Positions 36,462 to 44,625 of a stretch of 64,000 nucleotides of DNA are shown piece by piece; position 1 is the stretch's first letter, and each line of letters starts with the position of its first letter. The stretch spans positions 1 through 64,000 of the forward strand of contig CABXYE010000002.1 of the NCBI GenBank assembly GCA_902516425.1, in the 5' to 3' direction. This DNA is from an uncultured Pelagibacteraceae bacterium. GTDB taxonomy: Bacteria; Pseudomonadota; Alphaproteobacteria; Pelagibacterales; Pelagibacteraceae. A program made the position numbers and the translations under genes. Under the pieces are notes generated by a model. It saw nothing but the letters and a program-made list of their open reading frames with translations. It had not been told where the DNA came from and did not search any database.

Positions 36462-36929
36462 TTACGTGTTGTTAATTAACTTTGACAAATAAATTGAATT
36501 TTTGTCCTCTTTATAGTGTGCAAATGGTTTACAAGGCTTAAATTCGCATAAATCGAATAATTTTCTTGCAGGTTTAAAGAATACTCCAGCTCCAGTTTCT
36601 AAGCTAATTCGTTTAATACTCAATTTCTTAGCTTCATCAAATAAGTGATTGATAAGTTTAATTCCATTACCTCTATTCCTAAAGTCATCATGTAGTCTTA
36701 TTGATTTAAATTCACCATGATCTTTTTCTAAAATTTTAAGAGCACCACATCCCATCAACTTATCATTATCCCATAAACTCCAAAACTTGATAGATGGTAC
36801 CTTTAAACCCTCGATATCTAAAACATGTGCACTCCCTTCTGGTGAGGCCGCCTTAAGCTCAATAAAATGTTTTTTTAAAAGTTTATTTACTTTTGGATTT
36901 TCAAAGTTTCCTTCAATTATTTTAGACAT
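36462..36929 (-). CDS. GNAT family N-acetyltransferase
   Basis: A 155-aa GNAT-fold protein. The acetyl-CoA-binding motif A is DDFRNRGNGIKLINHLFDEA (R/Q-x-x-G-x-G/A form, about residues 80-99), preceded by GCGALKIL. The region KRISLETGAGVFFKPARKLFDLCEFKPC matches the family's C-terminal half. The substrate is unknown. Its start overlaps the purK stop by 1 nt, so it is in the purE-purK operon. Confidence 0.85.
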   Translation of the reverse strand: MSKIIEGNFENPKVNKLLKKHFIELKAASPEGSAHVLDIEGLKVPSIKFWSLWDNDKLMGCGALKILEKDHGEFKSIRLHDDFRNRGNGIKLINHLFDEAKKLSIKRISLETGAGVFFKPARKLFDLCEFKPCKPFAHYKEDKNSIYLSKLINNT

Positions 36930-37975
36930 TAAAATACTTTTGTTAAATGACCCATTTTTCTTTTTTCTTTAATTTCTTTTTTAAGATAATCAAAAAAAAA
37001 TTCATTTTTATTTAGATTAAGATTTTGTCTAAAGGGTAAAATTTGATTACCTATAAGATTAGTCATTTCTGCATTATGTAATTTTTTTAAAGAAATTTGT
37101 TTTAAAGAACAAACAGCTCTTATATGATTTTCAAACTGACATATGTTAAAAGCATTAATAGTTAAATGTCCAGAATTGTGAACTCTAGGTGCGATTTCAT
37201 TTACATAAAGATTATCATTTCTATCAATAAAAAATTCAACACAAAGTGTACCAATGTATTTTAACTCTTCAGAAATTTGTTTACTCCATTCTCTAGATTG
37301 TTCTATAAGTTTATCACTTATTTCAGCTGGAATTTTTGATTTTTTTAAAATTTGGTTTTCATGAGTATTTTCTATTGCCTCGTAAATTTCGTATCTGTTA
37401 TTACCAAATCTTGTAATTATCACAGAAATTTCTTTTTTTAACTTAACCAACTTTTCAAGAATATAATCTTTTGAAAAATCTATACTTAATCCACTTAGTT
37501 CAGTTAAGGATTTGATAGGGTATTGACCTTTTCCATCATAACCCATGGTTGTTGTTTTTAAAATTCCTGGTAAAAAATCGCTCAAGGACTCTAAATCTAA
37601 TTTTTTTTCAACACTAACATACCTTGTTGTTCTTATATTTAATTTATTAACAAAATCTTTTTCAGCTATACGATGTTGTATTAGTCTGATTATAGATGGC
37701 TTTGGATTAACTGTTTTTAATTTATTTATTTTATTTAAAGTTTCATAGGGTATATTTTCAAATTCATAAGTAATTATACTTGTCTTTTTTACAAAATTGT
37801 CAATTTTATTTTTATCTTTGTAACTACCAATTATGAATTCATCACAAAAATTTTGTGCTGGTGCATCTTGATCATCAGAGTAAATTACGGTTTTAATATC
37901 TAATTTTTTTGCTGCTACGGACAACATACTTCCTAATTGACCGCCACCAAGAATTCCTAATCTAATTTCTGACAT
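36929..37975 (-). CDS. purK: N5-carboxyaminoimidazole ribonucleotide synthase
   Basis: A 348-aa ATP-grasp enzyme that carboxylates AIR to N5-CAIR. The N-terminal motif is RLGILGGGQLGSML, and KTTTMGYDGKGQYPI and NEIAPRVHNSGHLTINAF are diagnostic of PurK. It is directly downstream of purE (4 nt), forming the expected purEK pair of purine synthesis. Confidence 0.95.
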   Translation of the reverse strand: MSEIRLGILGGGQLGSMLSVAAKKLDIKTVIYSDDQDAPAQNFCDEFIIGSYKDKNKIDNFVKKTSIITYEFENIPYETLNKINKLKTVNPKPSIIRLIQHRIAEKDFVNKLNIRTTRYVSVEKKLDLESLSDFLPGILKTTTMGYDGKGQYPIKSLTELSGLSIDFSKDYILEKLVKLKKEISVIITRFGNNRYEIYEAIENTHENQILKKSKIPAEISDKLIEQSREWSKQISEELKYIGTLCVEFFIDRNDNLYVNEIAPRVHNSGHLTINAFNICQFENHIRAVCSLKQISLKKLHNAEMTNLIGNQILPFRQNLNLNKNEFFFDYLKKEIKEKRKMGHLTKVF

Positions 37976-37979
37976 TGAA

Positions 37980-38471
37980 TTATTTTGGATCTTTTTTAAC
38001 TGACTTTGTTTGAGAAATTCGCCATCTTCTCAGTTTAGATTTAACCAAAGGGTTATTATTAGAAATTATTGATGCCGCGAGTATAGCTGCATTTATTGCT
38101 CCATCCTCTCCAATTGCCAACGTTCCTACAGGAATTCCTTTAGGCATTTGTGCAATAGATAATAAACTATCTAAACCTTTAAGTTTTTTGCTTTCAATAG
38201 GTACACCTAAAACAGGTATTTGAGTTAGAGCTGCGATCATTCCAGGTAAATGTGCAGAACCACCAGCACCAGCAATAATCACACCAATATTATTTTTTTC
38301 AGCTTCGGATGCGTATTTATACATTCTCATAGGTGTTCTATGTGCTGAAATAATCTTTGTTACTGTGGGTACTTTTAGTTTTTTTAAAATCTGTTTTGCT
38401 AGTCTCATTGTTTTAAAGTCAGATTGACTGCCCATTAAAATTGAAACTTTTAAATTTTTTTTATTATTCAT
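37980..38471 (-). CDS. purE: N5-carboxyaminoimidazole ribonucleotide mutase
   Basis: A 163-aa class I PurE that moves the carboxyl of N5-CAIR to form CAIR. Motifs are ILMGSQSDFKTM, ISAHRTPMRMY (active-site His) and IIAGAGGSAHLPGM. The C-terminal 15 residues are charged and longer than in E. coli. It is first in the purE-purK-GNAT operon. Confidence 0.96.
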   Translation of the reverse strand: MNNKKNLKVSILMGSQSDFKTMRLAKQILKKLKVPTVTKIISAHRTPMRMYKYASEAEKNNIGVIIAGAGGSAHLPGMIAALTQIPVLGVPIESKKLKGLDSLLSIAQMPKGIPVGTLAIGEDGAINAAILAASIISNNNPLVKSKLRRWRISQTKSVKKDPK

Positions 38472-38644
38472 GATTCAATTAATTCAAACTTTATTTCAAA
38501 AAATTGTTAAAATTTCAATAAATTAATAGAATTTAAAATATATATTGATATGTTTTGGTAAATACTAATTCATGTAATTTATGATCAATAATTTAAAATA
38601 AGGAAAGTTTAAAAAAACTACAGTTGGAGTAACTTAAATCAACA
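38472..38644. promoter_or_regulatory. Divergent region, purE / small CxxC protein
   Basis: A 173-bp A+T-rich gap between the starts of purE (minus) and the 56-aa gene (plus). It should carry the purE promoter. No purine-riboswitch-like fold or clear operator was recognised. Confidence 0.35.
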
Positions 38645-38815
38645 ATGACTGAAGAGGATAAAATTAAAGATCAATATAATACAAACATCAATGAATTAAA
38701 TGAGATTTGCGATGAGTGTAAAAAAAAAGATGAAAGTGTTACTCAAAATTTAATTTTGACTGGATTTAAAATTTGTAAATCTTGCAGAGTTTCAAAAATA
38801 ATCTTTCCAATTTAA
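38645..38815 (+). CDS. 56-aa small protein with paired CxxC motifs
   Basis: Below the ORF-track cut-off. The frame ATG 38645 to TAA 38813-38815 codes 56 residues with an acidic N-terminus (MTEEDKIKD) and two cysteine knuckles, ICDEC (C22, C25) and ICKSC (C44, C47), spaced 18 residues apart as in a zinc ribbon. The organised cysteines argue for a real gene. It ends 4 nt into the convergent Yip1-like gene. A metal-binding or nucleic-acid-binding role is inference. Confidence 0.6.
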   Translation: MTEEDKIKDQYNTNINELNEICDECKKKDESVTQNLILTGFKICKSCRVSKIIFPI

Positions 38816-39354
38816 ATACTATTTATTGGCAAAGCATTCATTCTACTCATCACAAAGGATACTGATAAGAAAGCAATAACTAAAAAAGATAAAAATATTA
38901 TTCCAAAAGACTTGATATTAGATCTTAGACTTAAAATTTGTTTTGTTGCAATGATTAAACTTGCGAAAATCCAAAATTGAGTAAGGAAAATGACTGGTAT
39001 CATCAATTCAGGAGTTAACGCAAAAAATCTTAATAAACCTGGAGCATGAGCAAAACCAATCGCTATTAAAACTTTTTTAAAAGGCACTTTTGTTTGTCTA
39101 TCTGGAAATAATTTTACACCAATTACATAAATAAAAATTGCCCAGATAAACCATGTTAAAATAGCGGTGAGCCCAGACATCCCCACAGCTGTTTTAACTA
39201 TTGTATTTGCAGCAACGGCTCCAGCTATTCCATCTAATATCATTATTAAACCTGCATAGTAAATTGCAGCTTCACCAAAATTTTTGTTGTCACTATAAAG
39301 CGTTTTGTCTAATTTTATAGATTTGAAAATTATATTGAGAAATTCAGCAAACAT
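38812..39354 (-). CDS. Yip1-family membrane protein
   Basis: A 180-aa protein with about five transmembrane helices (from about residue 29 onward). The arrangement TWFIWAIFIYVIGVKLFPDRQTKVPFKKVLIAIGFAHAPGL matches the Yip1 domain family in proteobacteria. Function is unknown. Its ATG directly follows the stop of a 34-aa membrane peptide gene (TAA-ATG). Confidence 0.72.
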   Translation of the reverse strand: MFAEFLNIIFKSIKLDKTLYSDNKNFGEAAIYYAGLIMILDGIAGAVAANTIVKTAVGMSGLTAILTWFIWAIFIYVIGVKLFPDRQTKVPFKKVLIAIGFAHAPGLLRFFALTPELMIPVIFLTQFWIFASLIIATKQILSLRSNIKSFGIIFLSFLVIAFLSVSFVMSRMNALPINSI

Positions 39355-39459
39355 TTATTTTTTTTTATTTTTTTGTACTTTGTAGGACACAATTAATGGA
39401 AATATTAATAATGCAATGGCTATAATAATGCAAATTACAATAATGAAGCTTTTTACCAT
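39355..39459 (-). CDS. 34-aa single-span membrane peptide upstream of the Yip1-like gene
   Basis: Not in the ORF track. ATG at 39459 to TAA at 39355-39357 codes 34 residues: MVKS, a hydrophobic helix (FIIVICIIIAIALLIFPLIV) and a basic tail ending NKKK. The stop abuts the ATG of the Yip1-like gene, so coupled translation is likely. The N-in/C-basic pattern suits a small membrane protein. It has no known function. Confidence 0.5.
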   Translation of the reverse strand: MVKSFIIVICIIIAIALLIFPLIVSYKVQKNKKK

Positions 39460-39498
39460 CAATGATTTTGAAATATCTCAAAGTCCTTTAGAAAATTA

Positions 39499-40857
39499 TT
39501 AACCTTTTGACACTTCCCTCGTGTTAGCGTTGTATGACTCCTTAAATGGAATATCAACTATAACAGCATCAACAGGCTTACCAGGAGAAATTGAATATTT
39601 ATCTGGTAAATGAACTTTAAATTTTTTTCCCACCTTTCCCTTTGGAAAACCGTTAGCATTTAATGTTCCGTCAAAAGGTACATATCCCATAGCTATATTT
39701 ATTTTTTTTTCTGGGTGATACCAAGGTGAGGTTATAAAACCAACTGGATCACCACCATCAGCATTGGATATCAACCAAAAATCTGGCGCATAATCATCAA
39801 TAGGTTTTCCTCCTAACTCAAGACCAACTAATTGTAATTTAAATGGTTTTTTTCCAGCTTTAATTTCAGCGCCCATTTTTTCAAGAGCCTTTTTTCCTAT
39901 GTAATCAGAAGTCTTTTTCCATTCACCCTTTCCTGATAAAGAAACTTGATAACCTAAATTACATTGGTAAGGATTATGTTGTTGATCCATATCTTGACCC
40001 CACGAAAGAATTCCAGCTTGAATTCTTCTATGATGAGCCGGTGCAATTACCATCAGCTGGTGTTTTTTTCCAGCTTCAAGAACAGCATTCCACATATCAT
40101 CAGCGAATAACGTTGCATCTCTTAAATAAATTTCATAACCAGCTTCACCTGAAAACCCGGATTGAGAGACGACACAACTTCTTCCTGCAACTTTTACTTC
40201 AGCTAAACCATAAAATGGCATGTTTTCTAAATCGACCTGATCACCTAATAAATCCCTCATAAGTGCTTTTGATTTAGGTCCTTGAATTTGAACAGGACAA
40301 GCATCAATTTCCTCTATTGTGCAATTAAACTTACCATCTGCATTCACCCCTTGAAGATACATTCCTATATCAGAATCTGATAAAGAAAACCAAAACTCAT
40401 CCTTAGAAATTCTTAAAAGTATTGGATCATTTAAAACACCTCCGTAAGCATTACATAAAATTACATATCTTGCTCGCATAGGGGAAATTTTAGTTGCATC
40501 TCTTGTTATTACATAATTTACAAATTTTTCTGCATCAGGACCTTTGACTTGGATTTGTCTTTCTACTGCAACGTTCCACATAGTTACATGATTTACGATT
40601 GCATCATACTCAACCATCGCACCACCATCCTCAGGTTTTACGTAACCCCTTGGATGATAAATTCTGTTATATACAGTTGCTCTCCAACATCCTGCTTTCA
40701 TTGACAAATGCCAATATGGAGACTTTCTTACTCTTGTTGAGATTAACATTTCAACTTTGGTGGGCCCGCTTTGTCTTAAATTATATGGTACTTTCCTATC
40801 TGATTGATCAACAGAAGTAACATGTTTTAATTTAGTATAGTCAAATTCTTTAGACAT
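39499..40857 (-). CDS. DmdA-like GcvT-family THF-dependent methyltransferase
   Basis: A 452-aa protein of the GcvT/DmdA aminomethyltransferase fold. STRVRKSPYWHL near residue 40, VERQIQVKGPDAEKFV, GGVLNDPILLRISKDEFWFSLSDSD-type strands and SGFSGEAGYEIYL follow the architecture of DMSP demethylase DmdA, but it is about 80 residues longer than canonical DmdA. The family moves methyl groups from S-, N- or O-methyl donors to THF. It overlaps the metF-like gene upstream by 8 nt, so 5-methyl-THF is the probable product. The methyl donor is unknown; DMSP, another methylated osmolyte or an O-methyl aromatic are options. Confidence 0.78.
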   Translation of the reverse strand: MSKEFDYTKLKHVTSVDQSDRKVPYNLRQSGPTKVEMLISTRVRKSPYWHLSMKAGCWRATVYNRIYHPRGYVKPEDGGAMVEYDAIVNHVTMWNVAVERQIQVKGPDAEKFVNYVITRDATKISPMRARYVILCNAYGGVLNDPILLRISKDEFWFSLSDSDIGMYLQGVNADGKFNCTIEEIDACPVQIQGPKSKALMRDLLGDQVDLENMPFYGLAEVKVAGRSCVVSQSGFSGEAGYEIYLRDATLFADDMWNAVLEAGKKHQLMVIAPAHHRRIQAGILSWGQDMDQQHNPYQCNLGYQVSLSGKGEWKKTSDYIGKKALEKMGAEIKAGKKPFKLQLVGLELGGKPIDDYAPDFWLISNADGGDPVGFITSPWYHPEKKINIAMGYVPFDGTLNANGFPKGKVGKKFKVHLPDKYSISPGKPVDAVIVDIPFKESYNANTREVSKG

Positions 40858-41578
40858 AACTATTCTCCTCCAACCACTTGTTAGTTTCCTTCAAGCCGCC
40901 GAATGTATAAATGTGGAAGAAATCAGTATGCGATTTAACTTTCCCAATTAGATCATTAGGGTCTTTAGGTTTCAATAAATCTAACGCCCTACTAAAGTTA
41001 GATTTAAGAAAGTTTAAGGAATTTTTCGCTCCCACAATATTAGCAAACTTAATTAAGCTTGATATTTTTAGAGGCCCAGTTATTCCTACATGAACTGGTA
41101 TGCTTTGTTTTGAAATAAAGTCTATAATAGGCTGAGGATCTAACAACCATTGAGTTACTATATAATCAGCATAAGGCTTTTTATCTTTCATTGCTTTTTC
41201 TAAATCTAAGTCGGATATATCAGGACTCCCCTCAGGGTGTCCAGCGATTCCTATTGTCATTTTATCAAAATAACCAGTCTCTAAAAGTTGAAAAGAGCTA
41301 TCAAATTTTCCAACAGGTTCTCTACCTCCGCCGATGATTAAAACTTGTTTTACTCCTCCATCTTTACATCTAGAAACATAATCTTTAAGCTCTTTTTCAC
41401 TATGCATTGATCTAGCTGGAAAATGCGGAACAGGATTAAACCCTCTTTTTACCAACTCAACTGCTTGTTGTGCCGTATTTTTATAGTCTCCACCAGGTAA
41501 CATAGTAATATAAATATCACTTACAGAAGGAACTGTATCAAGGTCAGTGCTCGGGCTTATTTCTAGAGAAAAATTCAT
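40850..41578 (-). CDS. metF: Methylenetetrahydrofolate reductase-like protein
   Basis: A MetF-fold FAD-type TIM barrel. I start at the ATG at 41578 (protein MNFSLEISPSTDLD, 242 aa), because MetF proteins open with this strand; the ORF track adds 12 codons from a TTG, and an ATG at 41590 is also possible. Motifs are LPGGDYKNTAQQAVELVKRG, PVPHFPARSMHSE, LIIGGGREP, and IAGHPEGSPD. Next to a DmdA-like transferase it probably oxidises 5-methyl-THF to methylene-THF. It is shorter than E. coli MetF (about 296 aa) and lacks the canonical N-terminal Glu context, so cofactor details are uncertain. Confidence 0.82.
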   Translation of the reverse strand: MNFSLEISPSTDLDTVPSVSDIYITMLPGGDYKNTAQQAVELVKRGFNPVPHFPARSMHSEKELKDYVSRCKDGGVKQVLIIGGGREPVGKFDSSFQLLETGYFDKMTIGIAGHPEGSPDISDLDLEKAMKDKKPYADYIVTQWLLDPQPIIDFISKQSIPVHVGITGPLKISSLIKFANIVGAKNSLNFLKSNFSRALDLLKPKDPNDLIGKVKSHTDFFHIYTFGGLKETNKWLEENSYV

Positions 41579-41683
41579 TTTTAAGATCATTATCTTTTTT
41601 GAAAAAGCTGTCAAAGAATTTTATCGAAAGTTACAATGAAAATTGTTGCTTAAAATTGAGATGGTTGTTAACTATTAAATTTC

Positions 41684-42088
41684 ATGAAGATTATATTAAT
41701 TATGGGTTTGCCAGGATCAGGTAAAACAACTTTGGCATCAGAGTTAGTACCTTTACTTAAAGCAAAGTGGTTAAATGCTGATAATGTTAGAAAAGAAGCA
41801 AATGATTGGGATTTTTCGGCTGAAGGAAGAACAAGACAAGCTAAAAGGATGTGGGCAAAATCACAGGAATATAAAAATCAAGGCTATCACGTTGTTGCTG
41901 ATTTTGTCTGTCCAACTCCAGCCGCAAGAGCATTATTTCCAGCAGATTTTATTATATGGGTAGATACTATAGAAGAGGGTAGATTTGATGATACTAATAA
42001 GATGTTTATAAAACCAGATAAGTATAACTTTCATGTTACTACTCAAGATGCTAAAAATTGGGCGCCAAAAATATTTAAGGAAATATAG
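41684..42088 (+). CDS. Small P-loop kinase, APS-kinase-like
   Basis: A 134-aa P-loop kinase. Walker A is GLPGSGKTTLA (about 8-18), followed by LNADNVRKEANDWDFSAEGR, the APS-kinase (CysC) DGDNVR-like region. It is much shorter than CysC (about 200 aa) and lacks an ATP-sulfurylase partner; the next gene, 2 nt on, is a nucleotidyltransferase instead. This suggests it phosphorylates a small hydroxylated substrate other than APS, but the substrate is unknown. It is divergent from metF. Confidence 0.75.
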   Translation: MKIILIMGLPGSGKTTLASELVPLLKAKWLNADNVRKEANDWDFSAEGRTRQAKRMWAKSQEYKNQGYHVVADFVCPTPAARALFPADFIIWVDTIEEGRFDDTNKMFIKPDKYNFHVTTQDAKNWAPKIFKEI

Positions 42089-42090
42089 AG

Positions 42091-42465
42091 ATGTCTTATA
42101 AATGGGATAATAAAAAACCCACTGCTCAAATGTTAGGAAGATGGCAACCATTTCATGATGGTCATTATACTTTATTTAAAGAAATAATAAAAAAAACGGG
42201 ACAAGTTTGCATACAGATAAGAGATGTACAAGGTGTTGAAGATAATCCATTTGATTTCAATACAATAAAAAAAAATATTGAGGATAAACTTAATCCAGAA
42301 TTTGAAGGACGTTTTAAAATAATTTTAGTTCCTAACATTACAAATATTTGTTATGGAAGAGGTGTAGGGTATGAAATAGAAGAAATTGTTTTACCTGAGA
42401 AAATTCAAAAGATTTCAGCTACAAAAATTAGAGCTAAAATGAGAGAAGAAGGTAAATTAAAATAA
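42091..42465 (+). CDS. Small HxGH-type nucleotidyltransferase
   Basis: A 124-aa Rossmann-like cytidylyltransferase/adenylyltransferase-fold protein. The nucleotide-binding motif is GRWQPFHDGHYTLF (HxGH form) and the second motif is ISATKIRAKM (ISxTxxR). It is minimal in length and carries no extra domain. Such enzymes attach CMP or AMP to a phosphorylated small molecule. Directly following the kinase gene, it may activate the product of that kinase. Substrate is unknown. Confidence 0.78.
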   Translation: MSYKWDNKKPTAQMLGRWQPFHDGHYTLFKEIIKKTGQVCIQIRDVQGVEDNPFDFNTIKKNIEDKLNPEFEGRFKIILVPNITNICYGRGVGYEIEEIVLPEKIQKISATKIRAKMREEGKLK

Positions 42466-42471
42466 TTTCTG

Positions 42472-43245
42472 ATGAATATTAAGATCACAAACCATAACAA
42501 AGAGATTGCAAGGGTTATAATCAATGAGCCGAAAACATATAATTCTCTATCTTATAAAAATTTAGAAGATTTAATAATTACTTTTAAAAAATTAGATAAA
42601 GATAAAAGAGTTAAAGTAATAATTCTTGAAGGTGCTGGAAAAGGATTTAGTGCAGGTCACAACTTAAAAGAAATTAAAAGTTTAAAGAAAAAAGACAAAT
42701 ATAATAAATTATTTAATCTTTGTTCAAAGTTAATGATTCAAATAGTCGAAGGCAGAAAACCTGTTATCGCAAAGGTTCACGGCGCAGCATTTGCTGCAGG
42801 TTGTCAATTAGTTGCTAGTTGTGATTTAGCTTATAGTACTAAGGATGCTATTTTTGCAACTCCAGGAGTTAATATAGGACTATTTTGTAGTACACCTATG
42901 GTGGCTGTAAGCAGAAAGATTAGTAAAAAACATATGATGAAAATGCTTCTGACAGGTGAACCAATTAAAGCAAGTTACGCCAAGGAAATTGGTTTAATCA
43001 ATGATTGTTTTTTAAAATCAAAAATAAATAATGAAATCTTAAAGATTGCGAAAAAAATCGCATCAAAGTCTAATTTAACAATTAAAATTGGTAAGCAAGC
43101 TTTTTATAAACAATTAGAAATGCCATTAAAAAAAGCCTATTCTTACACCAGTAAAGTGATGACAACAAATATGATGGCGATGGATGCTAAAGAAGGTATT
43201 TCAGCTTTTCTTGAAAAAAGAAAACCTGTTTGGAAAAATAAATAA
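42472..43245 (+). CDS. ECHDC3-like crotonase (enoyl-CoA hydratase superfamily)
   Basis: A 257-aa crotonase-fold protein. The oxyanion-hole segments are GKGFSAGHNLKEI (about 57-69) and HGAAFAAGCQLVASCDLAY. The region FATPGVNIGLFCSTPMVAVSRKI is characteristic of the ECHDC3 branch. The two glutamates used by classical hydratases are not present (Q in AAGCQL, G in TPGV). CoA-ester binding is likely but the reaction is uncertain; DmdD-like hydratase activity would need another base. It lies 6 nt from both neighbours. Confidence 0.82.
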   Translation: MNIKITNHNKEIARVIINEPKTYNSLSYKNLEDLIITFKKLDKDKRVKVIILEGAGKGFSAGHNLKEIKSLKKKDKYNKLFNLCSKLMIQIVEGRKPVIAKVHGAAFAAGCQLVASCDLAYSTKDAIFATPGVNIGLFCSTPMVAVSRKISKKHMMKMLLTGEPIKASYAKEIGLINDCFLKSKINNEILKIAKKIASKSNLTIKIGKQAFYKQLEMPLKKAYSYTSKVMTTNMMAMDAKEGISAFLEKRKPVWKNK

Positions 43246-43251
43246 ATTTAT

Positions 43252-44625
43252 ATGAGCGATACAAAAAAAATTGACGAAACTTGTTGTGGCCCTGGGTATG
43301 CTAGTCCATCAGATGCTATTAAAGCATCAAATGAAAAACTTCTTTATACAATAGCTATTTACACTGGAACTGGAATTCAAAAACCTGATTATTTGGCTAC
43401 AATTGATGTTGATCCAGCAAGTCCTACTTATTCACAAGTTATTCATCGTTTAGAGATGCCAGGAATTGGAGATGAATTACATCATATGGGATGGAATGCA
43501 TGTTCTTCATGCCACGGCGACTCTGGAATGAGTCGAAAATATTTACTAGTCCCAGGTGTCAGGTCAAATAATATCCACGTAATCGATACTGCAACTAATC
43601 CATTAGCTCCAAGTATCTATAAAGTGATTAAAGGTTCAGAAATAAAATCTAAAACAAACTTGTCAGGTCCTCATACAGTGCACTGTTTGGGTTCTGAAAT
43701 AATTATTTCCTTTCTTGGTAACGCAAAAGGAGAAGCACCAGGAGGATACTTACATTTAAATAAAGATTTTGAAATTTTAGGCAGGTGGGAAAATTCAATG
43801 GGAGATATTCCTTTTAGTTACGATTTTTGGTACCAGCCACGTCACAATGTTATGGTGAGTTCTGAGTGGGCCGCTCCTAATACATTCATGCCAGGCTTTG
43901 ATCTTGAAGAAGTAGGGCATCTAAAATATGGACGAAGACTTCATATCTGGGATTTTAAAAAAAAAGAACCAATTGAGACGATGTATCTTGGCGAAGATGG
44001 CTTAATACCTTTGGAAGTAAAATTTAAACATGATCCTAATAGTTCTCATGGATTTTGTGGTGCAGCACTTAGTTCAAATGTTATTCATTTTTGGAAATCT
44101 AAAAATGGAAAATGGGAATGGGAAAAAATTATAGATATTGATAATGAACCTCATCCTGATTGGCCTATTCCAATTCCTGGAGTTATGTCTGCAATCCTTG
44201 TTTCAATGGATGATAAATATCTTTACTTAAATAATTGGCTCCATGGGGATATGAGACAGTATGATATTACTGATCCTCACAAACCTAAGTTAACAGGTCA
44301 AGTTTGGATTGGAGGACTTTTAGGAAAAGCACCATTTATAAATGGTGTTAAGATTGCAGGTGGTCCTCAAATGTACCAACTATCTTTAGATGGTAAAAGA
44401 ATGTATGTAACTACTTCATTATTTTCAACTTGGGATAATCAATTTTACCCTGATATTAGAACGCAAGGTGGCGCTATGATCATGATTGACTGCGATGTAA
44501 AAAATGGAGGTATGAAAATTAATAAAGATTTTATTGTAAACTTTGGTGAAGAACCCAATGGACCAAGCAGATGTCACGAAAGTAGATACCCTGGTGGAGA
44601 CTGTACAAGTGATATATGGCTGTAA
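43252..44625 (+). CDS. Selenium-binding protein 56 / methanethiol oxidase-like
   Basis: A 457-aa SBP56-family beta-propeller. The N-terminal DETCCGPGYASPSDA and HHMGWNACSSCHGD (C84, C87) are diagnostic, as are FSYDFWYQPRHNVMVSSEWAAP and HGFCGAALSS. Family members SELENBP1 and MtoX oxidise methanethiol to formaldehyde, H2S and H2O2 with copper. This copy has no signal peptide, unlike periplasmic MtoX, and no SCO1 or MauG genes adjoin it. Instead its 3' end overlaps a ferredoxin gene by 10 nt, suggesting a cytoplasmic variant with different electron transfer. Confidence 0.88.
   Translation: MSDTKKIDETCCGPGYASPSDAIKASNEKLLYTIAIYTGTGIQKPDYLATIDVDPASPTYSQVIHRLEMPGIGDELHHMGWNACSSCHGDSGMSRKYLLVPGVRSNNIHVIDTATNPLAPSIYKVIKGSEIKSKTNLSGPHTVHCLGSEIIISFLGNAKGEAPGGYLHLNKDFEILGRWENSMGDIPFSYDFWYQPRHNVMVSSEWAAPNTFMPGFDLEEVGHLKYGRRLHIWDFKKKEPIETMYLGEDGLIPLEVKFKHDPNSSHGFCGAALSSNVIHFWKSKNGKWEWEKIIDIDNEPHPDWPIPIPGVMSAILVSMDDKYLYLNNWLHGDMRQYDITDPHKPKLTGQVWIGGLLGKAPFINGVKIAGGPQMYQLSLDGKRMYVTTSLFSTWDNQFYPDIRTQGGAMIMIDCDVKNGGMKINKDFIVNFGEEPNGPSRCHESRYPGGDCTSDIWL

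Noticed and set aside
39499-40857. Calling the GcvT-family protein canonical DmdA
   Set aside because: Similar architecture but about 80 residues longer and with insertions; DMSP specificity cannot be claimed from sequence alone.
41684-42088. Calling the P-loop kinase cysC (adenylylsulfate kinase)
   Set aside because: It is about 65 residues too short and has no sulfate-assimilation neighbours, so only a family-level call is safe.
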